From: Ignavibacteriales bacterium
Lineage (GTDB): Bacteria; Bacteroidota; Ignavibacteria; Ignavibacteriales; Melioribacteraceae
Direction: 5' to 3'
Length of the DNA stretch: 64,000 bases
Assembly (NCBI GenBank): GCA_026390795.1
Contig: JAPLFG010000003.1
Coordinates: 1,984,001 to 2,048,000 of the forward strand
Each line of letters starts with the position of its first letter. Position 1 is the first letter of the stretch. Under the pieces are notes generated by a model that saw only the letters and a list, made by a program, of their open reading frames with translations, had not been told where the DNA came from and made no database searches. A program made the translations under genes and the position numbers. This document shows, piece after piece, positions 9,115 to 18,694 of this stretch.

Positions 9115-11796
9115 ATGAAAAAAAAATTTACTGTTTTGTTATTATTGGTCATAATTCTATCAGCTAATTTATTTGCCGGAACAACTGGCAAATTAACTGG
9201 TAGGGTTACTGATAAAAAAACAGGCGAAGGCCTTCCGTTTGTGAGTGTTATGCTGGAGGGTACGTCAATTGGAGCACAAACCGATATCGATGGTAAGTAT
9301 CTTATCCTTAATATCCCGCCAGGAAAGTACAATTTAAAATTCCAATATGTGGGATATCAGTCTAAGGTGGTTCAAAATGTCCAGATTTCGATTGACTTAA
9401 CTACCAATCAAGATGCAACTCTTGATGAGACTGCTGTTGAAATGCAGGCAATTGTTGTCCAAGGCAACGTACAGAAAATTCAGAAAGATATAACCTCAAG
9501 CCAGACTAGAGTTACTTCCGAAGAAATTAAAAATCTGCCAGTTGCAGAAATTAACGACATACTTCAGCTTCAAGCAGGAGTTACAAAAGATGCTGCCGGT
9601 GGATTTCATATAAGAGGCGGACGATCGTCTGAAATTGCCTATTGGGTAAATGGAATTTCCGTTTCAGACAGTTATGATAACAGCCGCGGCATTGAGCTTG
9701 ATAACTCAAGTATTCAAGAACTTCAAGTAATCAGCGGAACATTTAATGCTGAATACGGACAAGCCATGTCTGGTATAGTTAATGCGGTTACAAAAGAAGG
9801 CGGGCGTGAGTTCAAAGGTGATATAAAAGTTTATAGCGGAGATCACTTAAGCAATTTCACAGATTATTTTCCGGGTACAAATAAATTTAAACCCGTTAAA
9901 AATTATAACTTCCAGGGAAGTATAAGCGGCTCTGTTCCGTATACGGAAAATAAAATTGGATTCTTTATAAACGGCAGATACGCTTATGATGACGGATATT
10001 TATACGGATGGAGAGATTATCTACCTTCAGGACAACCGGGCGACAGTTCTCTCGTCCCGATGAATTGGAATAAACGTTTTATCGGACAAGCGAATATAAG
10101 CTTTGCCGTTTCTTCTAACATTAAACTGAATGCAGAAATTCTTTACTCCAAAGAAAATTATAAAAATTATAACCATGCATTTAAATTAAATCCGGATGGA
10201 GATAATTTAGATGTATCTCACAGTTACAATGCAACTTTTACACTTACTCATACCTTAAACAATTCGTCATTCTATACATTGAAAGCATCTAAATTTTTTA
10301 GAGATTATAGAGCGCAATTATATGATGATCCGCAAGATCCACGGTATATGCATCCGGATTCCCTTATCACAGTTGCTTACCAATTTTTAACCAAGGGAAC
10401 CAATCTAAATCGTTTTTGGAGAGAAACTAATTCCAATATTGCAAAGATTGATTACACTAATCAGATTTCGGAAAATCATTTAGTTAAGCTTGGTGTGGAA
10501 GGACGAATTCATGATTTATCTTTCGATAATTATAATCTAGAGCCGTTGTTGGTAAATGGTATTCCGGCCACTCCATTTGTTCCTTCAATCCCTATTGAAA
10601 CTTCTCCGAACAGACAAAAATTCAATAATAAGCCGGTTGAGTTTTCGGCGTACTTTCAAGATAAAATCGAATATCAAAGTGTGATAATAAACCTTGGCTT
10701 GAGGTTCGATTATTTTGATTCGCGTGGAAAAGTCTTAGTTGATCCAACCGATCCAAACATTAATTTGCCATTAAGATCGGAATTGAAAAATCTTTCTATT
10801 GTTGAAAGAGATCCCTTCTTCTATAAAAATGCTAAAGCTAAATCGGCAATCAGCCCTCGTTTTGGTATTGCTTATCCAATCAGCGACAAAGGTGTTCTCC
10901 ATTTTTCTTACGGACAGTTTTTACAGATTCCAACATTTACTTATCTGTTCAACAACGGGCCTTACTATGTGCCTAATACAGGAAATTTTTACGGACCATA
11001 CGGTAACCCGGATTTGAAACCACAGGAAACTACAACTTATGAAATTGGTTTCCGCCAAGATTTCTTTGATGATTTTAATGTTGATATTACAGGATTTTAC
11101 CGCGATATAAGAAACTGGGTAACTGCCGGGGCCCTAATTGTAACAAGAAATTTGGTCTCATATTCAACTTACATAAACAAAGATTACTCCAATGTAAAAG
11201 GAATTACACTTAATCTTAACAAAAGATTCTCAAATCACTACTCAATTGATTTGAATTATACATATCAGGTTGCTGAAGGAAGCAACTCGAGTCCAGAGGA
11301 TGCTTTTTATCAGCAGCAGGGTAACGCAGAACCAAAACTTTATCTACTACCATTATCTTGGGATCAAAGACACCTTTTGAATCTTTCAATGTATGTCGGC
11401 GATGTTGATTGGGGTGTAAGTTTAATTGGTAGGTACGGCACGGGTCTTCCATATACACCTTCGATTACACAATTTACTGCTGAGCGTGGAATTACTTCCG
11501 GACTTACAGAAAACAGTAGAAGAAAACCAGATCAGTTTGTGATTGACCTGAAAGCGAATAAATCTTTTAAACTTGCCGGATTCAATATTACAGCATTTCT
11601 CCAGGTCTTTAATTTGCTTGATACAAGAGTTGTGGTAAATGTATTTGGAGATACCGGTCAGCCGGATTTTACAACAAGTGGGCAAAATGTTGGTGCTGAT
11701 CCTCGCCGCCCAACGTCGGTTGCGGAATATTTGAAATATCCTTATAACTATGGCGAACCGCGTAATATTCAATTTGGTTTTGAATTTCAATTTTAA
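9115..11796 (+). CDS. TonB-dependent outer-membrane receptor with carboxypeptidase-like domain
   Basis: An 893-aa receptor. The signal peptide (ending LFAGTT) is followed by a carboxypeptidase-regulatory-like beta-sandwich (about 25-110: GKLTGRVTDKKTGEGLPFVS). Then come a plug domain (about 125-225, with GGFHIRGGRSSEIAYWVNGI) and a 22-strand-type barrel ending in the aromatic FGFEFQF. The order is that of SusC-like and CirA-like receptors, although the gene is not followed by a SusD homologue. The start is set by TGGAGGCACC before the ATG. It is probably cotranscribed with the foldase and the large surface protein that follows. Confidence 0.9.
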   Translation: MKKKFTVLLLLVIILSANLFAGTTGKLTGRVTDKKTGEGLPFVSVMLEGTSIGAQTDIDGKYLILNIPPGKYNLKFQYVGYQSKVVQNVQISIDLTTNQDATLDETAVEMQAIVVQGNVQKIQKDITSSQTRVTSEEIKNLPVAEINDILQLQAGVTKDAAGGFHIRGGRSSEIAYWVNGISVSDSYDNSRGIELDNSSIQELQVISGTFNAEYGQAMSGIVNAVTKEGGREFKGDIKVYSGDHLSNFTDYFPGTNKFKPVKNYNFQGSISGSVPYTENKIGFFINGRYAYDDGYLYGWRDYLPSGQPGDSSLVPMNWNKRFIGQANISFAVSSNIKLNAEILYSKENYKNYNHAFKLNPDGDNLDVSHSYNATFTLTHTLNNSSFYTLKASKFFRDYRAQLYDDPQDPRYMHPDSLITVAYQFLTKGTNLNRFWRETNSNIAKIDYTNQISENHLVKLGVEGRIHDLSFDNYNLEPLLVNGIPATPFVPSIPIETSPNRQKFNNKPVEFSAYFQDKIEYQSVIINLGLRFDYFDSRGKVLVDPTDPNINLPLRSELKNLSIVERDPFFYKNAKAKSAISPRFGIAYPISDKGVLHFSYGQFLQIPTFTYLFNNGPYYVPNTGNFYGPYGNPDLKPQETTTYEIGFRQDFFDDFNVDITGFYRDIRNWVTAGALIVTRNLVSYSTYINKDYSNVKGITLNLNKRFSNHYSIDLNYTYQVAEGSNSSPEDAFYQQQGNAEPKLYLLPLSWDQRHLLNLSMYVGDVDWGVSLIGRYGTGLPYTPSITQFTAERGITSGLTENSRRKPDQFVIDLKANKSFKLAGFNITAFLQVFNLLDTRVVVNVFGDTGQPDFTTSGQNVGADPRRPTSVAEYLKYPYNYGEPRNIQFGFEFQF

Positions 11797-11843
11797 TTCT
11801 ATGATTAGGAATAAGTTTAAAAAAGATTAATAAGGAGAAATAA

Positions 11844-14800
11844 ATGACTAGAAAATTCAAACTAGTGACTGCTTTTGTGATAACGATTCTCTTGACAGTT
11901 GATCTCTCGGCACAATGGGTCCCATTTATTCCCGGGCACTATAAACCAGGTAAAGAGAGAGGAGACGTAACACAAAGAGTAAAGGGGCAGATGGAGGGAA
12001 ACCAAATTCGTGCAACCATTTTTAATTTTGGTTTTACAGGCCGCGAGGGAGGACAATATCCATACTCGGTTCAAACGCCATATGAATGGCCCAAAAATAC
12101 TGGTCAAGTTTACCTTGCACTTGAGGCTTTAATGATGGGTGGTGAAGTAACTGATAATACAGGAAAACTACAGCACATAATTGATGTATCTGACTTCCGT
12201 CAATCGCCCGAAGGCAAGAGCTGGAATCTTGAACCAGTTCCGGGATATCACAATGAGAAGGCAAATCAAATTGCAACCAGTGTTGACCCTTCTACATGGC
12301 CTACATCTTGGCCTGATAGGACAAACGATGCACTTGACCCAGGCTGGCGGGGTTCCTGGAATGGATATTTTGGAAAAAATAAATTTAATGCAGATCAGGA
12401 AATGTATTATCGTGCTTCAGATGATGGCTATACCAGATACACCAACTATTTCCCAGATAGCACGGATTTGACACGAAAGGGAATGGGAATCATAGTTGAA
12501 TCGAGAACGCTCGCATGGTCACAAGTTCTTGTGGAAGATGCACTATATCTTCTTTTTCAAATTAGAAATGATGGTACAAAAGACATTCCCAAATTTGGTG
12601 TTACAATGTGGCATGCAGATTTTGTCGGAGGAAACCCCGATGCACAAGATAATATTTCAGAATACGATATCTTAAATGCAATTGCATTCTCACGGACACG
12701 ATCAAATAGATCTCCGGAGTTCGGGAACGATCCGGTTGGAATTGTTGGTGTAACTTTTTTGGAAACGCCTGGAAATGCACATAACAGAATTGATGACGAT
12801 GGGGACAGCCCTGAAACAGGGCCAATCGTAACTCTGGACATACTTGCCGGTGAAATTCCAGATAACGGAATAGATGACAACGGTAATGGACTTGTTGATG
12901 AGAACCAAACTCACATTGCATTTGGCACACAAACAGGAGTTGTTTATGCGGATGGTGTAGCCCAGCCGCTTAAACCAGGTTGGTTGTCATCCAGAATTCG
13001 CCCGTTCCATGTAGAAACTAACAGTCCAATTGTTACTCAATCAATGGTCGATCAGGCTGCAAATAATCGCTGGAAACTTTGGCCCCCGTTAGATTCTTTC
13101 CAAAATGGGCAAGTACAATTAATTGAATTAACCGCTGACAAAATAGGACTACCTTTCAAAGATGAAATTGATAACGACGGCGATGGCGAAGATGGGAGTC
13201 CTAAAATTACTCAAGCAATGATAGATCAGGCTACTCATGATGCACCTTATTATCGCTACAGAGTTAATGATAAAATTGTGCTTTATAATGTTGTTCAGTC
13301 AACTCTTGGTAATAAATATGCAGATGGCATTGATAATAATAATGATGGAGCTATAGACGAAGGAATTGATGAAGGTATTGATGTGATGATTGATGAAGCA
13401 CGGGATAATGGACTTGATGATGATTACGATTGGAATGTTTTACGAGATGATGTTGGTCTTGATGGTGTACCTGATACCGGAGATCTTGGAGAAGGAGATG
13501 GCAAACCAACTTCTGGCGCACGATTTGGATTACCCGGCGAACCAAATATTGATGTAACAGATGTTCATGAGACAGATAGAATTGGAATTACAAATGCTCA
13601 ATATCAACCTGCAGGAAGTCTAAATATTCAAAGTGACGCTACAATGTGGTTCGACTATATGATTCCCGGAAAATTCTACGACCCACAGTTAATTCATGCG
13701 GCTGATTACGATCTATTTGTTTCGTGCAGTTTATTCCCGTTACAATCCGGTCAAACCGAGCCATTCTCAGTGGCTGTTGTGTTGGCAAATGGTCCTGCAA
13801 ACGATCCTGATGGTAGTTATAGAAAAAATGAAATCCTTAAGAAAAGAATTAGAGTACAAGAGACGTATAATAATGATTACCAATTTGCGAGTGCACCAAA
13901 CACTCCAACATTAACGGCATTACCTGGTAACAATAAAGTTACTCTTTATTGGGATGACAAAGCCGAAGCATCGTTCGATTCCTATTTAGATAAAATCGGA
14001 GGAGATGGACATAACTTTGAAGGTTACAGAATTTACAGAGCCTCGGATCCGGCATTTATAGATGCTTCTGTAATCACAAACGGAGCCGGTTCCAGACAGT
14101 TCAAATTACCAATTGCGCAATTTGATCTCGTTGATGGAATTAAAGGTTATGAACCCGTAGGTATAGAGGGCATTCATTTTTGGACGGGAAGCGACAATGG
14201 TCTTAAGCATTCATTTGTTGATTCTACTGCTAGGAATGGATTTACCTACTATTATGCAATTACATCTTACAGTAAAGGATTTGTAGCCGGCCAAATTGTT
14301 CCCGCTGAATGTCCTATAAGAGTAAGTTTACAAGCCGATGGAAGTGTAAAACTTGGATCTAATGTTGCCCGCATTAAACCGGAAGCTCCATCTGGCGGTT
14401 ATGTAGAACCATCCCTCGGCAATTTTACACTTGCAAGAGGTTCAACATCCGGAACAGTCAATTACAATATTGTTGATATAAATAAAATACGAGATGGGCA
14501 TGTTTATTATATCACATTTGAAGACACTATTAAAATTGCAAAGAATTCGACTGTCCCAGATACGCTCACTACCAAGAACTGGACCCTAAAGGATTCAACC
14601 GATAATGTTATTATTGTGAATAAAAATAAAAACCTCGATCCAACTTATGAACAGCCTTTAACCGATGGGTTTAGACTACTATTCAATAATGCACCTCGGG
14701 TTGAACTTGATAGATCAATTAGTAATTGGAACGATCCAAAGATTGTAAATTATGCTTTTGAAAAATTTGTTTACCCTGGCGGTATCAAAGGTGAAGAAAG

Positions 14801-15527
14801 ACCAAACGATTATCGTATAGAATTTGGTGCACTCGGTTTTGGAACTTCCAAAGCAATAACACTTGCTGGTAGGCCATTCCCATCTAAACAAACAAATTTA
14901 AAAGTATATAATGTGACCAATCAAAAATATATTGATTTTGCATTTCTTGAAGTGGACGGTACCGATGGTCTACTTTCCACTAATGGTATTTATAAAGATA
15001 GAATTATTTTCTTAGAACCAGATCAAAACGGAAATCTTGTTTATACCTGGTGGTTCTATCTTTTTGATTCTCCTGATGCAACTTTGGGGACTAGATTGCC
15101 AAAGTCTGGAGATAAAATTGATCTTAAATTGAAAAAACCATTCTTATCCGGAGATGCATTTAGGTTTGTTGCGCATTCACCAAAAATTGATCCGGTTAAT
15201 GCGAGTGCTGATTTAGATAATATTAAAGTTGTGCCTAATCCATACGTATCAAGTGCAACATGGGAGCCGAAGAATCCATATAACAGCGGACGCGGTCCAC
15301 GCTCGTTGCATTTTACTCACCTACCGCCAAAATGCACAATTAGAATCTTTACGGTTAATGGTGAATTAGTTAATGAGATCCAACACGATAATCCGCTTAG
15401 CGATGGAACTGCAGATTGGAATATGCTAACAAAAGACAATCTTTCTATTTCTTATGGTGTTTATGTCTATCAAATAGATGCACCTGGGGTTGGAGCGAAG
15501 ATTGGCAAATTTGCAGTAATTAAATAA
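11844..15527 (+). CDS. Large secreted surface protein with calcium-loop repeats and T9SS-like tail
   Basis: A 1,227-aa exported protein (signal peptide ending LSAQW). Four Asp/Asn-rich loops (DDDGDSPETG, DDNGNGLVDENQ, DNDGDGEDGSP, DNNNDGAIDEG), around residues 320-510, resemble EF-hand or thrombospondin-3 calcium-binding loops. A fibronectin-III-like segment follows at about 690-800 (TPTLTALPGNNKVTLYWDD ... YRIYRASD). The C-terminal 100 residues (VVPNPYV ... FTVNGELVNEI ... YGVYVYQID) look like the FlgD/T9SS sorting-type Ig fold. It lies between a TonB receptor and a PorV-like protein, both consistent with export by T9SS. Enzymatic function cannot be assigned. Confidence 0.75.
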   Translation: MTRKFKLVTAFVITILLTVDLSAQWVPFIPGHYKPGKERGDVTQRVKGQMEGNQIRATIFNFGFTGREGGQYPYSVQTPYEWPKNTGQVYLALEALMMGGEVTDNTGKLQHIIDVSDFRQSPEGKSWNLEPVPGYHNEKANQIATSVDPSTWPTSWPDRTNDALDPGWRGSWNGYFGKNKFNADQEMYYRASDDGYTRYTNYFPDSTDLTRKGMGIIVESRTLAWSQVLVEDALYLLFQIRNDGTKDIPKFGVTMWHADFVGGNPDAQDNISEYDILNAIAFSRTRSNRSPEFGNDPVGIVGVTFLETPGNAHNRIDDDGDSPETGPIVTLDILAGEIPDNGIDDNGNGLVDENQTHIAFGTQTGVVYADGVAQPLKPGWLSSRIRPFHVETNSPIVTQSMVDQAANNRWKLWPPLDSFQNGQVQLIELTADKIGLPFKDEIDNDGDGEDGSPKITQAMIDQATHDAPYYRYRVNDKIVLYNVVQSTLGNKYADGIDNNNDGAIDEGIDEGIDVMIDEARDNGLDDDYDWNVLRDDVGLDGVPDTGDLGEGDGKPTSGARFGLPGEPNIDVTDVHETDRIGITNAQYQPAGSLNIQSDATMWFDYMIPGKFYDPQLIHAADYDLFVSCSLFPLQSGQTEPFSVAVVLANGPANDPDGSYRKNEILKKRIRVQETYNNDYQFASAPNTPTLTALPGNNKVTLYWDDKAEASFDSYLDKIGGDGHNFEGYRIYRASDPAFIDASVITNGAGSRQFKLPIAQFDLVDGIKGYEPVGIEGIHFWTGSDNGLKHSFVDSTARNGFTYYYAITSYSKGFVAGQIVPAECPIRVSLQADGSVKLGSNVARIKPEAPSGGYVEPSLGNFTLARGSTSGTVNYNIVDINKIRDGHVYYITFEDTIKIAKNSTVPDTLTTKNWTLKDSTDNVIIVNKNKNLDPTYEQPLTDGFRLLFNNAPRVELDRSISNWNDPKIVNYAFEKFVYPGGIKGEERPNDYRIEFGALGFGTSKAITLAGRPFPSKQTNLKVYNVTNQKYIDFAFLEVDGTDGLLSTNGIYKDRIIFLEPDQNGNLVYTWWFYLFDSPDATLGTRLPKSGDKIDLKLKKPFLSGDAFRFVAHSPKIDPVNASADLDNIKVVPNPYVSSATWEPKNPYNSGRGPRSLHFTHLPPKCTIRIFTVNGELVNEIQHDNPLSDGTADWNMLTKDNLSISYGVYVYQIDAPGVGAKIGKFAVIK

Positions 15528-15560
15528 TTGTTATCGGACGAAAAAATTAAGGAGTGAGTC

Positions 15561-16586
15561 GTGATAAAAATAAAATTATTATTTGGATTGATTTTAGCTG
15601 CGGCACTTCTGCAACCAATAAATGGGCAGCAAGTTACAAAAACAGGAACCTCCGCCGCTAAATTCTTAAGTATCGGATTGGGCCCGAGAGCAAATGCAAT
15701 GGGTGGAGCATTTTCTTCGATCGCTAATGATGCTTCTGCCATGTATTGGAACCCGGCCGGCATTTCAAACGTTAATGAGGTACAAACTTTATTTACTTAT
15801 ACTAAATTGTTCGCTGATATTAATGTTAATTATTTTGGCTTAGTAATGCCTCTCAGTAGTGTTGGAACTATTGGAATTAGTATTACTGCAATGAATGTCG
15901 GTGACATGTATGTTACAACAGAACTTTATCCTGAAGGTACAGGAGAAAAATTTTCAGCAGGCAGTTATGCATTTGCACTTTCATTTGCACGAAATATTAC
16001 AGAAGAATTTGCTGTAGGTGCAAACGTGAAGTATATCCGCGAAAATATTTATAATTCTTATGCGGATGCATTTGCATTCGATATCGGGACCATTTTTAAA
16101 ACACCATTCTATGGTGTTCGCTTTGCAAGTAGTATATCAAATTATGGATCGAAAATGCAAATGAGTGGTCAAGATCTTCTTATACGCCATATCGCAGACG
16201 CGACTAGAGCCGGAAGTAATAATACTCTTGATGCAAATCTTGCAACTGAACAATTCGACCTTCCATTGCGATTACAAGTCGGTATCTCGAGAGATTTTCA
16301 AATTCTCAATCAAAACAGATTTACAATTTCTGTAGATGCAATTCACCCAAATGATAATAATCAGTGGGTCGATGTCGGTGGAGAGATTTCTTTATTCAAC
16401 GATCTAATTTCTTTTAGAGGAGGTTACAAAGCTCTTTTCTTAAAAGAAACTCAAGAAGGTTTGACTCTTGGTGCAGGTATTAAATATGATGGATTAAAGT
16501 TTTTCAAAATATCGATTGATTATTCGTTTCAAAAATTGCAATATCTTGATAACGTCCACAGTTTCGGTGTGATGTTAAGTTTTTGA
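15561..16586 (+). CDS. PorV/PorQ-family outer-membrane protein
   Basis: A 341-aa beta-barrel of the FadL-like PorV/PorQ family. The signal peptide ends INGQQ, and the mature part opens with the family signature AKFLSIGLGPRANAMGGAFS followed by NDASAMYWNPAGIS. In T9SS, PorV carries cargo from the translocon to the attachment complex. The start is GTG, supported by AAGGAG six bases upstream. Its place between two T9SS-tailed cargo genes makes it a probable dedicated shuttle or receptor for them, which is inference from context. Confidence 0.85.
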   Translation: MIKIKLLFGLILAAALLQPINGQQVTKTGTSAAKFLSIGLGPRANAMGGAFSSIANDASAMYWNPAGISNVNEVQTLFTYTKLFADINVNYFGLVMPLSSVGTIGISITAMNVGDMYVTTELYPEGTGEKFSAGSYAFALSFARNITEEFAVGANVKYIRENIYNSYADAFAFDIGTIFKTPFYGVRFASSISNYGSKMQMSGQDLLIRHIADATRAGSNNTLDANLATEQFDLPLRLQVGISRDFQILNQNRFTISVDAIHPNDNNQWVDVGGEISLFNDLISFRGGYKALFLKETQEGLTLGAGIKYDGLKFFKISIDYSFQKLQYLDNVHSFGVMLSF

Positions 16587-16646
16587 AGTTATTAAAAAAA
16601 TTCCATTTTATAATGGATAAACTCAAAACCAACTAATGGAGGCACA

Positions 16647-18527
16647 ATGAAAAAGTACGCATTACTTTTTGTAGTTCTCTTCTTCGGCGCTTGGATTTCA
16701 ACTGCAGTTGCACAGACTTTCAATGTTACATTTCAGGTGGACATGTCTGTACAAATTGCAAAGACAACATTTGATCCAACTAAAGATGTAATTCAAGTAA
16801 GAGGAGATTTTAATAATTGGGGCACAACCGACATGACTCCAATTTCCGCGGATAGCAAAATTTATCGGGCAACAATTGCCTGCGCAGCGGGTACCGCAAA
16901 GTATAAGTATTACTTCAAACACGGTACCGGTGTAACTGCCGATGTCTGGGAAAGTGATCAAGCTACAGATTCACATAACCGTGAATTTGCGGTTACTGCT
17001 GTAGCAACTGTTCCAGTAGTGTTTTTTAATAATGAAGTAATGCCTTCTGGAGCTTCTGCAGACGTAACCTTTAAGATTGATATGAGAATTCCTTTCAAGC
17101 AGAAGAAGTTAGATTCGGTAACAGGTAAAGTATTCGTAGCCGGTGATTTTAACGGCTGGAATACAACCGCAAACCAGTTAACGGGACCCGCGGCTGATTC
17201 AACTTACACTGCTTTAATACCGATTAATTCTGCCCAGCTTATTCATTACAAATTCCTCTTCAATGATAAAAGCGGCGGAACTCCATGGGAAGATAACTTT
17301 GCAACCGGATCTGGTAATAGAGAAACGTGGATTGTTGACGGTGCCCAGGCAATTACAAAGTTCTGGAATGATACAGATCCATCAGTTACTCTAAAAGATG
17401 GTGCAATTAACTTTACAGTTGATATGACCCCGATGTCAATGATGAATATGTTTAACCCTGCAATTGATACTCTGAAAATAAGAGGTGCTTTCAATGGATG
17501 GGGAGACAACGATCGAAGTAAATCAACAATGTTCCAGGACCCAATTAGTCCAAACCAGTTTTTCAATTCCATTGCTTTTGTTGGAGAAAAAGTTGGACAA
17601 GCGGAACTATATAAGTTCAAGATGCAATTGAGAACTGAAAAAGGTGCACTTGTTGGTGATGCGCAGTATGAAAGACCATTTTCAACAGGAGGTGGGAACC
17701 GTTCCGTAATATTCGCTGGATCACAAAGTCAAAATACTGACCCAGCTGTATACTATTTTAATGACATTGATCCTAAATATATTGTACCGGCTGGTCCAGG
17801 TCTGACGGCAGTATTCAAAGTGGATATGACTAATGCAATGGATCCGGCTAAAGTGCCGATCGTATTTGATCCAGCTCAGGATTCAGTTTACTTGGTGTGC
17901 GGTCAAGCAGCTTGGGCGCAAGTTATGGGTTGGAAAGAAGATCAATCCAGAAGTGCCCGATTGACATTAGAAAGTGGTAATATTTATTCAGTGTCATTAC
18001 ACATTCCCGCTGGTGGTTTTAATGGGTTTATGTACACATATCAATTTGCTCACACAGCTGACGGTTCTTTGCAGAGTGAACAGACGGGTTTTGACAACTG
18101 GAATAGAAGAGTTAGATATATTCCTATGTCAGGTACAGGACAATTTCAACAACCTTATTTTGTAATAGTGGATAAATATACAAGAGACGCCGCAAAGCCT
18201 GCAAGCGAATATGAACTTGCACCGCGTACTTTGACCGGTGTTGAGGAGTTGAATACTGTTCCTACAACATTTACGCTATCACAAAATTATCCTAATCCAT
18301 TTAATCCTACTACAAAGATTAAATTTACTCTTCCTTCTGATGAATTGGTTAGTTTGAAAGTCTATAATGTTTTAGGCCAAGAAGCCGCAACACTACTAAA
18401 TCAACAAATGAAGTCCGGTTCATATTCATATGAATTTGATGCTTCAAAGTTAAGCAGCGGTGTTTATTTTTACAGAATTGAGGCTGGAAATTTCAACGTT
18501 ACCAAGAAAATGATTCTGATGAAGTAA
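16647..18527 (+). CDS. T9SS-secreted protein with four glycogen-binding-like modules
   Basis: A 626-aa secreted protein. After the signal peptide (ending AVAQ), four modules of about 110 residues each begin with a V-x-F-x-V-D-M strand and contain VRGDFNNWG, VAGDFNGWN, IRGAFNGWG or a diverged VCGQAAWAQ. This is the pattern of the AMPK/CBM48-type glycogen-binding fold. The last 85 residues are a T9SS type A sorting domain (QNYPNPFNPTTKIKF ... VYNVLGQE ... GVYFYRIEAG). It is likely a cell-surface alpha-glucan-binding protein. It ends the cluster and is followed by a strong terminator. Confidence 0.85.
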   Translation: MKKYALLFVVLFFGAWISTAVAQTFNVTFQVDMSVQIAKTTFDPTKDVIQVRGDFNNWGTTDMTPISADSKIYRATIACAAGTAKYKYYFKHGTGVTADVWESDQATDSHNREFAVTAVATVPVVFFNNEVMPSGASADVTFKIDMRIPFKQKKLDSVTGKVFVAGDFNGWNTTANQLTGPAADSTYTALIPINSAQLIHYKFLFNDKSGGTPWEDNFATGSGNRETWIVDGAQAITKFWNDTDPSVTLKDGAINFTVDMTPMSMMNMFNPAIDTLKIRGAFNGWGDNDRSKSTMFQDPISPNQFFNSIAFVGEKVGQAELYKFKMQLRTEKGALVGDAQYERPFSTGGGNRSVIFAGSQSQNTDPAVYYFNDIDPKYIVPAGPGLTAVFKVDMTNAMDPAKVPIVFDPAQDSVYLVCGQAAWAQVMGWKEDQSRSARLTLESGNIYSVSLHIPAGGFNGFMYTYQFAHTADGSLQSEQTGFDNWNRRVRYIPMSGTGQFQQPYFVIVDKYTRDAAKPASEYELAPRTLTGVEELNTVPTTFTLSQNYPNPFNPTTKIKFTLPSDELVSLKVYNVLGQEAATLLNQQMKSGSYSYEFDASKLSSGVYFYRIEAGNFNVTKKMILMK

Positions 18528-18563
18528 TTGCACACCTTTTAATGCTAAGCTATTAGCGATTAG

Positions 18564-18594
18564 AAAAAATCCCGCTGAATAAGCGGGATTTTTA
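18564..18594 (+). terminator. Rho-independent terminator
   Basis: ATCCCGCT and AGCGGGAT form an 8-bp stem with loop GAATA, flanked by A-run and T-run so that it can act in both directions. It closes the plus-strand cluster that ends with the glycogen-binding protein. Confidence 0.9.
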
Positions 18595-18694
18595 TTTTAA
18601 AGAGTATCGTTGATTTTTAATTGCGCATTAAATTATTTCATTTAATTGGAACATTATCAATATCTCATTATCCACAACTCATATTTCAATAAAC

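Noticed and set aside
11216-13545. Minus-strand frames within the TonB receptor and the 1,227-aa gene
   Set aside because: Shadows of strongly supported plus-strand genes.
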